From Charina bottae (lineage: Eukaryota > Chordata > Lepidosauria > Squamata > Charinaidae), in assembly GCA_023362775.1 (NCBI GenBank), contig JALMGJ010000011.1, positions 18,526,001 to 18,590,000 of the forward strand: 64,000 nt of DNA, written 5' to 3'. The translations under genes were made by a program, and so were the position numbers. Under the pieces are notes generated by a model. That model was given only the letters and a program-made list of their open reading frames with translations, searched no databases and was not told the origin of the DNA. This document shows positions 27,601 to 35,800 of this stretch, one piece after another (within the stretch, counting starts at the first letter, position 1; each line of letters begins with the position of its first letter).

Positions 27601-28965
27601 ACATGAAAGGAAAGGAGTGCAAGATATGAATCTGAAAGCTAAACTCTCTAACTGTTTTTGTCCCCCACAGTTCTCATTCATGGAAGTTATAGGGTTCCCT
27701 GGTTGGAGGAGATGGGCGGTAATACAAATTTAAATAATAAATTTAAATAATAAAATTTGCGGGTCAGAGATATTTCATCAGCTTCTATTGAGGCTGAAGG
27801 TTTTTTTAATGGAATCAAAGCATCTATGTTATTTTTCTCCGCATGCAAATGATGCAACATCTGGAAACAACCTCTCCACTCTGAGTACTACAAGATGGGA
27901 ACGTCAAGTGGAAGAGATAAAGCCTACGCAACACCAAAGTGGAGTAGCAGATGGTGCTACAGTTCTCTTCGTTCATGGGAAAACAGTGGCAGAAGGAATT
28001 GGAATCACAGAAATATCCCCATCTTCAAATTTCTGGGTGGGTTAGTATTGTGACCTGACATACTGTTTGAAATAAATGTTGTTAGCAAGAGATTCCAAGG
28101 GGTTTAAGGTAGGAGCCAGCAGTTCACAGGCCAAAGAAGGCAGTTAGGTAAACGTAAAACAACCTCACAGGGGTGTTGTTATTGTGGGGAACAATGGTAG
28201 GAGATCCCTAGATGAGTCAGGTTGAGGTCCTGGAGAGAAAGCAGGCTATAAATCTAGCATATAACTTAAATAAATAACCATTCATAATCAATCTCTCAAG
28301 GAAAATTGGAATGACTACATAGAACTAATGAATTGACAAGGAAGCAGCCATGAGCATGAACAGAAAAAAAACCCCAGATTTATACACTCATCTGGTTTGG
28401 CATTAACCATGGTTAAGAGACTCAGCAAACATTTCCCAAACCACCCAGCAAAGCATAGCTAACTGCATTTTGCAATGGCATCTTGTGCTGGTCAGCCAGC
28501 ACTTCCTGTTTGGTTGAGGGGAACGCGATTTGTCAATTCGTACATTTTGAAGAATCACAAACCCTATTTTTGTGGTGACAAATCTCTCACCCTGGTTCAA
28601 GTGGCAAGGAACAAAATTAGAGCAGCAGAACTACTACTTTATAACTGGCTCCAGCCAATTTTTTAACTCTTCTTCCCCACTTGATTTCAGACAAATAATG
28701 CCTGTTTAACCAGAAAATAGCCATTATTCCAGGTTCAGAGGACACAGAAGATTGTAAGAAAGAGTAGAATAACCTATAACAACCCAAGGTTATGAATGAT
28801 TAGCACTGCTCTTGAACCACAATTTAACTGATGGTCTGAGTTTGAATGATACAATGCAATCCTATTATCTGGAAGTGCCCAGAATCAAGTCAGAAAGTTT
28901 TGCATGCAAAACACACGTTCTTTTTGCTAAATAATAGCTCCTCCTTGAGTCTTTGGCTCAGCACT

Positions 28966-29012
<47 letters not shown>

Positions 29013-29278
29013 TCAAGCCCTAAGTACAACCATTACTTTGCAACCTAGTTTATGACTTGTTCTTCATGGCCATCTCTCTCAAAAACCATCCCATCAATCA
29101 ATCTTTAAGAAAGGAAACACAGAGATACATGCAGTGGACCCCAACCTTTCACCCAACCGTTGGCAGGATTTACACAAACCGCTCCCATTGAGGCGTTTGA
29201 CCACAAGACCAACTTACCTTGCAAAGACAGTCCGAGCAGCAGGGAGAGAAGACCGCGTGTAAACGCTACCCCAGCCAT
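502..29278 (-). CDS. ITGAL: Integrin alpha-L (LFA-1 alpha, CD11a), 5' part, exons 1-5
   Basis: This is the N-terminal part of a leukocyte integrin alpha subunit, which pairs with beta-2 on the leukocyte surface and binds ICAMs. Coding exons on the minus strand: 29218-29278, 9563-9680, 5159-5253, 4492-4556 and 502-616, all with GT-AG borders and matching phases, giving 151 codons. Residues 1-20 are a hydrophobic signal peptide; residues 46-52 (FGYQVLQ) and 60-68 (RIIVGAPGE) are FG-GAP propeller blade motifs. N-glycosylation sequons lie at N41, N70 and N145, and cysteines at 78, 85, 115, 123 and 133 fit the family's paired pattern. The blade GAPGEQNSTGKVYQC resembles the ITGAL paralogue rather than ITGAM/ITGAX as I recall them. 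The I-domain and everything after it lie beyond the left edge. Introns are 19.5, 4.3, 0.6 and 3.9 kb. The conserved neighbours SEPTIN1 and DCTPP1 support the call. Confidence 0.85.
1526..2608 (+). mobile_element. BovB (RTE-type) LINE, 5'-truncated, dead
   Basis: Two open stretches (about 1530-1850 and 2190-2600) encode the C-terminal part of an RTE reverse transcriptase: GLQLNLKKTKIMAT, then FVFLGTKITADADC, SYGCKSWT-like TYGCKSW, and the terminal KRKRGRPRARWMDDI block. It ends in the BovB tail GAAGCGACTGAATGAATAAACAACAAA, shown here only in part. A 14-bp target-site duplication ATTAATTGTCAGAG lies at 1512-1525 and 2609-2622. It is split by a SINE. Confidence 0.85.
1849..2179 (+). mobile_element. 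Squam1/Sauria-type tRNA SINE inserted in BovB
   Basis: A full-length copy with A box TGGCTCAGCGGG, B box GGTTCGAATCC, a lizard-type body and the BovB-like tail ending AACCTTTACCTTTT. The duplication ATTCCCTGTAG flanks it at 1838-1848 and 2180-2190. It interrupts the BovB open frame between VFPV and VTYGCK. Confidence 0.88.
3164..3500 (+). mobile_element. Squam1/Sauria-type SINE inserted in the Penelope-like copy
   Basis: A full-length member of the same SINE family, with the same A and B boxes. Flanked by the 10-bp duplication AGAGCTCTTA at 3154-3163 and 3501-3510. Confidence 0.88.
4492..4556 (-). CDS. ITGAL: ITGAL exon 4 (blade 2 start)
   Basis: A 65-nt exon after a poly-pyrimidine/TTTTTGCAG acceptor, encoding ENSPVPHLGMTLAS and ending KMI at a GTGAGT donor in phase 0. 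The LGMTLA core is the conserved strand following the exon 3 blade in ITGAL. Confidence 0.8.
4748..5029. mobile_element. hAT-type MITE, family B (copy 1)
   Basis: Terminal inverted repeats start CAGAGCTTTCCAAAC and end GTTTGGAAAGCTCTG. Inside are two direct copies of a roughly 60-bp unit (about 4850 and 4909). The flanking 8-mers CCCTAAAG and CCCTACGA agree only at 5 of 8 positions. It lies in ITGAL intron 3. Confidence 0.72.
5159..5253 (-). CDS. ITGAL: ITGAL exon 3 (blade 1, GAPGE...NSTG)
   Basis: The acceptor CCTTCCAG and donor CAGG|GTAAAG bound 95 nt. It encodes IIVGAPGEQNSTGKVYQC and a second cysteine seven residues later, a typical disulphide pair of blade 1. The phase joins exons 2 and 4 without a frame break. 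Confidence 0.88.
5661..5904. mobile_element. hAT (Charlie-like) MITE with internal minisatellite
   Basis: Ends are CAGCGATCCCCAACC and GGTTGGGGACCCCTG, flanked by a perfect 8-bp duplication TGCTAGAC (5653-5660, 5905-5912). Its centre holds three to four imperfect GC-rich units of 36-40 bp built around GGGGTTTGCAGGCGGGAGCC. ITGAL intron 2. Confidence 0.85.
6683..6900 (+). mobile_element. tRNA-derived SINE with BovB-like tail (second SINE family)
   Basis: A degenerate polymerase III promoter is visible (A box TGGCGTAGTGG, B box GAGTTCTAGTCC). The body carries the common stretches TGACCTTGGGCCAGTCAC and GGCAATGGCAAACCACTTC, and the tail reads near AATCTGACACGATTGAATGG. It is not a tRNA gene: the anticodon arm and 3' half do not fold. 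Confidence 0.7.
6901..7145 (-). mobile_element. Penelope-like 3' fragment
   Basis: The segment from GTGGAGTCCTTGGTGCTCTC onward matches those near 1158 and 14932 and encodes on the minus strand a peptide with MLPSLAMK...QRAPRT character. It is a short 3' end remnant. Confidence 0.55.
8040..8790 (+). mobile_element. L2-type LINE fragment, degenerate reverse transcriptase
   Basis: Broken frames resemble the L2 reverse transcriptase and its C-terminal extension: an AACDTINW block (compare AFDTINH), then LGVxLDS-like sequence, RAAFTQLKLGHQLQLY, and LVVSQLP near 8705. Many frameshifts and stops are present. Confidence 0.6.
8813..9146 (+). mobile_element. Squam1/Sauria-type SINE (copy 3)
   Basis: A full-length copy flanked by a perfect 14-bp duplication AAGCTTATCAGGAG (8799-8812, 9147-9160). 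It inserted just 3' of the L2 fragment in ITGAL intron 2. Confidence 0.9.
9563..9680 (-). CDS. ITGAL: ITGAL exon 2 (first propeller strand)
   Basis: The acceptor TTTCTACAG is followed by 118 nt encoding the mature N-terminus GYNIDPSP and the blade motif QFGYQVLQLGKG. The donor is AG|GTAGCC in phase 2. The YN-D...FGY-VLQ spacing is that of leukocyte integrin alpha chains. Confidence 0.85.
10257..10560. mobile_element. hAT-type MITE, family E (copy 1)
   Basis: It begins CAGGGTTTCTCAACCAGGGT and ends GGTTGAGAAAGGCTA. Near-identical 8-mers flank it: CAGTATAT (10249-10256) and CATTATAT (10561-10568). A second copy lies at 40621. Confidence 0.8.
11928..12340 (-). mobile_element. L2-type LINE 3' end
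   Basis: The minus strand encodes AFSAVAPALWNILPPEVRQG followed by a FRKNLKTWLC block, the C-terminus typical of L2/CR1-type LINEs. Its 3' UTR runs out through CCGCCCAGAGTCC into an A/T-rich tail near 11935. Confidence 0.7.
12412..12576. mobile_element. hAT-type MITE, family D (copy 1)
   Basis: Ends are CAGGGATGGAACTAGGG and CCCTAGTTGCGGCCCTG, flanked by a perfect 8-bp duplication CTTTTACT (12404-12411, 12577-12584). The interior is C-rich with long runs of C. Confidence 0.88.
13017..13424. mobile_element. hAT-type MITE, family B (copy 2), internally expanded
   Basis: Ends are CAGGGCTTTCCAAAG and GTTTGGAAAGCTCTG, with a perfect duplication AGATAGAT (13009-13016, 13425-13432). The very GC- and CpG-rich interior holds two tandem copies of a roughly 105-bp block (from about 13050 and 13150) with further inverted copies. 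Open frames inside are a by-product of the composition. Confidence 0.88.
14932..15055 (-). mobile_element. Penelope-like 3' fragment
   Basis: Strong match to the segment at 6901 and to the 3' parts of the two larger copies, starting at GTGGAGTCCTTGGTGCTCTC. Confidence 0.55.
18704..18733. repeat. (GATT)n microsatellite
   Basis: A short run of GATT units in ITGAL intron 1. Confidence 0.9.
19000..19384 (+). mobile_element. L2-type LINE 3' end
   Basis: The plus strand encodes a degenerate REGATFGGPRRWAFSAVAPA block followed by LPPEVR and FRRSLKTWLC-like sequence. The 3' UTR GTAAGCTGCTCAGAGTTGC ends in an AAACAAACAAATAAA tail. It is the same LINE type as at 11928 on the other strand. Confidence 0.75.
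19860..20131 (+). mobile_element. Solo LTR, family X (copy 1)
   Basis: It starts TGTAATGGTCTGTGAGAATA and carries the poly(A)-like stretch CCTTACAATAAGGGTAG. It ends near GTCTGGACTACTGTACCGC. It aligns with 36706-37128 and, inverted, with 39343-39601. Confidence 0.6.
20859..21031. mobile_element. Palindromic hAT-type MITE, family A (copy 1)
   Basis: It is an almost perfect inverted repeat: CAGTGTTTCTCAACC at the left and GGTTGAGAAACACTG at the right, meeting around a GAATTCTGGGAGTTGAAGTC arm. The left arm has an extra repeated AAGATGTGTGGACTT unit. Flanking 8-mers agree at 6 of 8 positions. Confidence 0.8.
22565..22682. mobile_element. Dispersed palindromic element, family I (copy 1)
   Basis: Inverted arms contain CTAGATGGCAGCA and TGCTGTCATCTAATGG with an outer arm GCAGCCCAGATTTGGTAG. 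Related copies occur at 48233 and, split, at 55743-56270. No clear TSD was read. Confidence 0.5.
23235..24690 (-). mobile_element. Penelope-like retroelement (reverse transcriptase plus GIY-YIG remnants)
   Basis: The open frame at 24263-24688 holds a reverse transcriptase palm region with GTPRGSPISG and a CVDNTF stretch in place of the usual catalytic YVDD-type box, so the enzyme is probably inactive. A second block (23778-24065) contains IYNIQCKD followed by VGQQAEN, a decayed GIY-YIG endonuclease core. RT followed by GIY-YIG is the domain order of Penelope-like elements. This copy is uninterrupted and shows the empty insertion sites of the copy at 1.2-4.0 kb. Confidence 0.75.
24930..25310 (-). 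mobile_element. tRNA-derived SINE with L2-like tail, split by a MITE
   Basis: Read on the minus strand it starts GAGCCAGTTTGGTCTAGTGG, an A-box-like tRNA head, and includes TGACCTTGGGCCAGTCAC, GGGTTGTTGTTGTGGGG and an A/T-rich AATAAA-type tail. A family B MITE at 25115-25285 splits the tRNA head. A related 3' part lies near 28150-28275. Confidence 0.6.
25115..25285. mobile_element. hAT-type MITE, family B (copy 3), shortest
   Basis: Ends are CAGAGCTTTCCAAAC and CTTTGGAAAGCCCTG with a perfect 8-bp duplication CACTAGAC (25107-25114, 25286-25293). At 171 bp it is the least expanded copy and may be close to the ancestral form. Confidence 0.9.
25697..26236 (-). pseudogene. Unrecognised open stretch, possible retrosequence
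   Basis: An open frame of about 180 codons without a convincing ATG start (the track begins at GTG) and with an in-frame stop just upstream. It contains LEYWGRRTSFTPALKKHEGP and SIGDAERDVAVVSGLG. I do not recognise it. It is in an intron, has no splice support and may be a relic of a retroelement or of a processed gene copy. Confidence 0.25.
26479..26737. repeat. 259-bp uninterrupted polypyrimidine tract
   Basis: Successive arrays of CTC, CTT/CTCC and CTTC units without one purine. The reading frames through it (Pro/Ser or Arg/Gly/Glu only) are artefacts of the repeat. It lies in ITGAL intron 1, on the template of a purine-rich pre-mRNA. Confidence 0.95.
27100..28030 (+). pseudogene. Degenerate hAT transposase (ZMYM1-like)
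   Basis: Broken frames in collinear order resemble hAT transposases of the TTF-finger/ZMYM1 group: an EIQNKIIDLL block followed by SVIPGSTLD (compare the family's IADETTD catalytic stretch, here lacking its Asp/Glu), then MRGQGYNNHVDMKGKE near 27571, FFNGIKASMLFFS near 27800, and a TTRWERQVEEIKP block near 27890. Stops and a foreign 27640-27770 segment show it is dead. Confidence 0.5.
28968..29011. repeat. (ATC)n microsatellite
   Basis: About fourteen ATC units just downstream (on the plus strand) of a low-complexity stretch; upstream of ITGAL exon 1 lies 200 bp to the right. Confidence 0.95.
29218..29278 (-). CDS. ITGAL: ITGAL exon 1 (start codon and signal peptide)
   Basis: ATG at 29276-29278 has a good Kozak context (CCATGG). 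It encodes a 20-residue hydrophobic leader with a Leu-rich core (LLSLLLGLSL), ending at a CAAG|GTAAGT donor in phase 1. Its link to exon 2 is inferred from phase and family. Confidence 0.75.
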
Positions 29279-30229
29279 GGTGAAGTGGTGAATAAAGATG
29301 GAAGAAATTACTTTCTTGAGCTCATGGCCAGAAGCGCACATCACCAGGTCACTAATTTGATAGCCCCCTCCCCAAAGCAGCTGAGACGGAACTCAAAAAC
29401 AAGAAATAGGAAGAAGTGAGACGAAATTTCAACATCAAACAGCATTCTGCACTGCATGGTTTGAGGGGGAGGGAGGAGAAAAAAGAGGAGGAGAAAAAGC
29501 TTGTAGAGAACACACTTTTTTTTCCCTCCTGGACTGGCATCTAACACGGCCAACTTGAGTTTTAAATATGAGGGTTCCTGAGCAATGCTCAGAAAGCAGG
29601 AACACGGTTGTACCTTTAGCATCCGATCAACTGGAATGGGATTGTATGGATTTAATAAAAGCTGCCTGAGAGGCACCAGGGATCTGATTCAAAAGCATCA
29701 CACATCTTAACATTCATGTAATGCAAGAATTAGCTGCATCTTTGGGCCAAGAGTCACACTCTTTTCCTGTGTTTCAGCCTCTGGGGGACCATAGAAAGTA
29801 TGTCAGGGGCAGCCACCTCTCTGATTTTTTTTTTCTGTTTTTGCTTTGGGAAGCTCTGAAGAGATTTTAAAGGATGCAATGACGGTTCATCTCATCCACT
29901 TTGCCCCTTTTGGTTGGCTCCAAATCACATCAGCCAAGATTTGATTTTCCAGCTGGCCAATAAGATCAAGGGGTGTTGAGAACCACAACCAAGGTGTGGG
30001 GCCACACAAGAATTGTAGGTTGAAGGTTTAATCCCCTTTGCTTTAATGATGAAGGATTTTTTTCTGTCAGGCAGAATTGGGCAATCCATATGGCCCCGGC
30101 AGACCCATTTTCAGACTCCTGAACCCCACAAGGCCACACTGCCATCTGCAGAGATGAGTTCTCCTGGCAGAGGTTGCCAATAGGTGTTCACGCACATGGG
30201 GCTATGTGGGAAGGCAATAATTCGTACTT

Positions 30230-31334
30230 CTGAACCAGAATTCCAGGGTCGGCACTGTGGGCAGCCAGCCGACAAGAGAGCAAGCTGGCTGCAGTCCAGT
30301 GATATGCAAATTTAGTCAGAACTTTTAGAAGCAAAGAGTCCTTTTTACCTAAAGCTAAAGGCAGCTATGGTAACATAGTCAGGGCTTGGCTGGGTCAAGA
30401 CCAGGAATCCAATAAATAACGACAAATCCAAGGGACAAGACACCAGACACGGTGAGATGGAATCCAGAGCAGGGCACAGCAAGGGAAACATGACAGAGCT
30501 GAGCAGGGCCGCAACTAGGGGGGGACAAGTGGGGCATGTGCCCCAGGCGCCGTGCTGGGGGGGGGGGCACCAAAAGTCCTTTGTGTTAGGCCTGCGGTGC
30601 GAATCGGGACTTAATCTCACGCTCACGCAGGTTCCCTGTGGGTGGAGCCCACCGCTCAAGCAGGTCTAAAGCAGGAGCGGCTTTCTTGCGCCCGGCTCCT
30701 GCGACAAACTAGAGCTCGCCAGAATGGGAGGGTGGGGGCTTGCTCGCTCTTCTCTCGCGCGCACTTGGGAAAATGTTACGCAGGTTTGTACACACGCCAT
30801 ACTGTGAGTAGGGGGGCGTGGCAGAACTTCTCATTTTGGGGGGGGCGTGGAATCCATGGGGGGGGCATGGAATCCATGTTTGCCCTGGGTGACACAGACC
30901 CTAGTTGCGGGCCTGGAGCTGAGGCTTGGAAAGTTGTTTTGTGGGGGGGCACTAAATAACCCAAGCTGAGCCACCCCCCAAATGCAGAGCTGAGGTGCCT
31001 GGCGTGTTGGCGTCTACTCTCCTGCTGGCCAGGTTTGGGGCAATCTATCTGCCCTGTGGATCTCGGCCCTCTGCTGTTGATCCTCAAAGCACGCCTCGGG
31101 GTGCAGGCGGGGAGTCCTGGGGGCTGGCTGGATCGGCCTCAGCCAGGGCGGATCATTGACTTCTGATGACTTCAACCCTGCTGGAATCACCCCTCCAGGG
31201 CTGTTATCCCTAGATGCCCCCAGCAATACTTCCCCCTCTTCATCAGAAGACAAATCCAGCAGGGCCATAACCTCGGCAGAAGCAGATCTAGCTAAGGAGG
31301 CACTTGGAATATAGATGACAAGGGAATGAAACAA
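30230..31334 (-). mobile_element. Unclassified repeat-like segment with acidic ORF
   Basis: An open frame at 31014-31334 (minus) reads SSDEEGEVLLGASRD and PAPRTPRLHPEACFED, a charged low-complexity style I associate with retroelement-linked ORFs, but I cannot name it. The flanking 30360-30503 and 30916-31010 parts read as one sequence interrupted by a family D MITE. Confidence 0.3.
30504..30915. mobile_element. hAT-type MITE, family D (copy 2)
   Basis: Ends are CAGGGCCGCAACTAGGG and CCCTAGTTGCGGGCCTG, flanked by a perfect 8-bp duplication GAGCTGAG (30496-30503, 30916-30923). It is longer than copy 1 because of a non-repetitive centre with G-rich runs. Confidence 0.88.
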
Positions 31335-32622
31335 GGAGGAAGGTCATCCAGTTGCAACAGAGATGAATGCAACAGTGGCATTTAATTTCACTGTCTACCT
31401 AAAATGACATTTTCATGGAGAAAAGCTCAGAAACTGAGGCAACTAATAGTGGCAAGAGATGAAGATGTGGAACATGTGTGGGCAAGCTATGGCCAGGGGG
31501 TCCATGGTGAAATCTTGGGTTAAGTTATTTAAGGGGCAGGTCTTTGATTGCATGGTTGTGGCCGCCATATTGACTTTTTTGACCCCCTCCCCGCCTATGG
31601 CTCAGCAGATGCTATTGAACTTTGATTCCCAGCCTAGTTAAAAGTGTGGCCAGTGATGAGGGTTGTCGGCAGTTGTCACTGAGCAATAGCTAGAGAGCTA
31701 GCCTTGTTCTAGAAAACCAAACTGAAAACAAAACATCAAGTCCAGATATAGGCCTATCTATTGGGGATTTCTTGAAGAAGTGGGATGTGAAAAAGCTAAT
31801 CGTGAACCAAAACTATTTTGCCAAAATTAGCTTTTACATTGAGCATAGGAAAGGGATTGACGTAATGCCATAAAAAATTTTTATCAGGATCCAGAGAATT
31901 ACAGGCCAATTCGTGTAACGCTGTTCTTCATAACTTGGCAGCAAATATTTTTGAAGACTAAGTTTTCAAGCAGTGTGTGTGCGTGTGGAAAATGTCAAGA
32001 CCATGCAAATAAAGCCCTGCCCCTTTTTAACATACATTGTGTGCACAACACATATTAAGAGGGGCAGGGCTGTAATCACATGGTTGCAGCCGCCATCTTG
32101 ACTTTTTTTGACTCTGGGCACGGATGCCTTTGTTGTCAAGCACACAGAGGGAACAGTCTTGCTGAAGAAATAGGACCCTGGATAAGGGTGGAGATGGCTC
32201 TGTTTTACAGCCTGCTTTTGGTATATCAGATTCTTTTAAAAAATGATTACAAAAGGAAAAGAGAGAGAAAAATAAAAGGAGGAATTGGTGCTTTGTTTTT
32301 TTTTAAATAAGGTATAAACTGGGAGTTTTGGAACTTTGCTGGTTTGGAATCTCTTTGTACTGACCCTTTTGGAAGAAAGAGCAGCAAACCCCTTAAGCGT
32401 TTGAACACATGAAAAACCATTTCTGCCAGAGAGCATTTGGAGCCAGTCAGTAGCCATCTCATCCTGGAATCCATCCCTGTTTTTATTTGTATTTTGCTTT
32501 CCCCTTCCTTTCTCTGTTTCTCCCCTAAACAGCTTTTTGAACATCCGTCAAATATCCACAGGAGCCTTTGCTTACTTGCGGAAAAATGGGAGGCAGATTA
32601 GTAAGTCGTAAGAGTTGAATGT
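31335..32622. other. Intergenic, between ITGAL and SEPTIN1
   Basis: No gene was recognised. Two copies of an inverted-repeat-type sequence including GCCGCCATCTTGACTTTTTT (near 31560 and 32090) are related to the MITE at 57283. The SEPTIN1 promoter should lie at the right end, but no clear core motif was found. Confidence 0.4.
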
Positions 32623-32889
32623 TTGTCAAGCAAGAGCAGGAGAGAAGAGAGAGGCAGACACCCACACTATTTTGAGGACAGTGTATTTTCAGCTTCAGTG
32701 CAACACAACCCACAGGTAGAAACCGGAGGAAATGAAAACCAGGCAGCCAACAGGAGATGTGGAGGCCTTGATACAGATGCAAAATGGGCTTCCTGTTTCA
32801 CCACGACAGGAAGTGGCGGGCAGAGGCAACACGGTGCGCACGGAGCAGACATCCCTGCCGTGTCTCACCAGTTCAGCAAGAGACCCATT

Positions 32890-35800
32890 ATGGTAAGAGA
32901 ACCCAGAAAATATCCCCCCCCCAATCTTTCACCTTCTTCCCTTTTGGTGGTCCCCTCAGAGCAGGTTGTCCTGAGATCACCTTTCTTTGTGGCCTCCAGG
33001 ATAAAGATTATGTTGGCTTCGCTACGTTGCCCACCCAGGTCCACAGGAAGACCGTGAAGAAGGGGTTTGACTTCACTCTGATGGTTGCAGGTAACTAGTG
33101 AAACCACCAGCTTTCTCCACCGTAGCAAACCCCAACATCCCTGCTCCCCACCTTAGCCCACCAAGTCCTTCTGCTTCTTCAGAGCAGATGTTCTTGCCTC
33201 TTGCAGCTGTCTTCTCTTCCTGAATTGAGTTAGGGATGTTATTCTAGGGTACAAAATTCGAGCATAAGGGCTAGATATGCTTCCAAAATTATTTAGAAGA
33301 AGCGCTTGCGAACCAGTGTGAGCACCGTTCCCCTCTGCTATCCATTAAAGCAGGCAACTCATTCAAGCTACTGGGACTCTTAAAGCTGCTGCTGCTGCTG
33401 CTGCTGCTCCTCCTCCTCCTCCTCCTCAGATGAAAGTCTGGGAAAAAACGGGCTGCTTTAATCACTAGCCGAGAAATGCTGTGTTCACATTTGCACAAGG
33501 CCTGAAGCACGTCTGAGTCCTTTTTGAAGAGTGCCTAGCCCTAGAAAATGTGCCCCTAACTGCAGGCTTTGGGGTACGGTATAGTACAAGGCAGCCTTCG
33601 TCAAGCTGGTGGCCTTCAGAACTGCTATGTCCCCAGGGATCTCCAATAGTCCCAATGCATGTGGAGATGTTGGTGAAGCAATTAGAGCTTCTGTCTTGCT
33701 AGAGACAATTGGCAGGGTTTTTTTGCATAAACTCATCGGACTGTAGTGTGAGATGTTGAGAACAGGTCGTGTCTTATTTTGTTTGTGTCTTATTTTGTTA
33801 AGAACGGACAGTTTTCACTTTTGAAATCAGTATGTCTGGAAGAATACGGTTAACGTCTGGTACTCACAATTCTTAACGTAATAATAATATTATATAATAT
33901 ATAATATATAATATATTATATATAATATAATTATAATATAATATATTATATATAACATAACATAACATAACATAACATAACATAACATAACATAACATAA
34001 CATAACATAACATAACATAACATAACAATAACAGCGTTCCCCGTGCGTCATGCCGGCCACAAGACTGTGGAAGCGTCTTCGGACAACGCTGGCTCTTTGG
34101 CTAACAAACGGAGATGAGCACCGGCCCCTAGAGTCGGACACGACTGAACAAATGTGCGGGGGGAACCTTTACCTTTTTACTCACAATTCTTAGATTTTTA
34201 TAGTGCTAATCTCGAGAGATGGGTATCTACATGATTTGTTAAGTCTATGCGTCAGTGAAAAAAAATACAAAAAAGCATTAGGGAAAACTGTTTCCAAAAG
34301 TATGTATTTTGGGCAAAAATGTGTGTAAGAATTTTCAGAAAAAACAAAAACAAAAGAGAAACGGGCAGATCCACCGCTGGCAGTGGGACTTACATGCAGG
34401 ATATGGCCCATGTAACCCTCAAATCCTCATTCTCAGGCGTTCTGCTAAAACCAGCTAGGCTCTTGTCATCTTGCAAAATTCAAAAGGGACAACCACGCAT
34501 TCACAGAAGTAGCTCCAGATTCATTTCTATAGTCACAGGATGTATACAACATTCATGTTCAGATAGCGTACTAAGGTTGGCTTGGCTTTAAGTGTGGTAA
34601 AATACTTACGAAGCTAATACGTGCAAAATGACACGGCAAGCTTCAGCCAGTTTTGGCTTGCCATCCTCATCCTTTTCGGTTGCTGTCTCGGCAACTGCTG
34701 TGATCGCTGACTGGTTGTTGCTTCCTCTGGTGGCCCAGTGGGAGTTTGAACATCAAGAACAAGGTAAGGGAAAATTGAGGCTTCCTCTTACCTCATCTGA
34801 GTCATTGATTCATTTCTACCATAAATTATATCCTGGGCCTTGGTTCAGCCTTGAATGATACCCGGATGTTTAGTATGTGGTGTAGACCAGGTCAGTGGCT
34901 GAGTTCACACACGTGCTACATTATACGGAGCCAGAATGCCATTTAGATTAGCATGTCAGGAGACCCCAGCCAATGGCAGCTCACCCAACAAACCATCACT
35001 AAGCAGTGACTTTGTATGTTCCCAACTTGTACTTGCCCTAAAACTTTCTCCATTCATTCCCTAGGAGAATCCGGACTGGGAAAGTCCACTCTTATCAACA
35101 GCCTTTTCTTGACTGATCTGTATAAGGATCGAGTGCTTCCAGATGCTCAGGGTGAGAGTAGAGCTGATGATTTGGGGATGATGGGCCTGGGGGAGTAACC
35201 TGATTAGGAGACCACACTGTGGATCCTGCTTTCTTCTTCTCTGCTTCACAGCCAGGATCCCCCAGACTCTGGAAATTGTCAAACATGCAGTAGATATTGA
35301 AGAACGAGGAGTGAAAGTCAAGCTGACAGTGATTGACACCCCAGGATTTGGGGATGCAGTGGATAACACTGAGTGGTAAGAGGGCACCTCTGTGCAGGCT
35401 TATGCCTTAATTCTGTGGATGAAAACCAAATCAGTTTATGCATGCTCACAAAAAAGTACGCACACAATCCTGATTGGAAAGAATCTTTGTCATGAGTTTG
35501 CAGTAAACAAATTTAGAGATGACCTTGGGGGGAGATATGAAAAAAACATTACGGAGGGACTTACAGAAAAGATTGCACAGTTCAGAGATTGAAGCAAGGG
35601 TGAGAAAGAAACTCAACGTAACTCCACCTCGATTTTGTTTCATAGAAGACGTGATGAGAGAAATTCGGACAGAAACTTTCCAGATTCTCTTACACTGCCC
35701 TGCAACGATGAAGTCGCATTCCAGAAATCCTTGTGGTGTCTGTTTCTTGACCTGGCTTACCACGAAGGGCAAATGCTCAGTCCCTTTCGTTTCTTTCCCT

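Larger units (their letters stand above)
9681..29217. other. ITGAL intron 1
   Basis: A 19.5 kb intron by inference from exons 1 and 2. It contains the repeats listed separately. In 10561-11927, 13425-14930, 15140-18700 (apart from a partial family A MITE at 16288), 20132-20858, 21032-22560 and 28050-28970 I see no exon or clear element, only low-complexity patches and unclassified repeats. Confidence 0.6.

Noticed and set aside
28846..29055. Ser-rich ORF near 29 kb
   Set aside because: A translation of the (ATC)n microsatellite.
33954..34027. Regular short repeats resembling a CRISPR-like array
   Set aside because: Units of 5 bp with no spacers, in a vertebrate genome; a microsatellite.
33890..34141. 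Minus-strand ORF with repeated YVMLC units
   Set aside because: A translation of the CATAA array; not a repeat protein.
34319..34858. Plus-strand ORFs in SEPTIN1 intron 2
   Set aside because: Intronic, no conserved motif; not part of the reconstructed septin frame.
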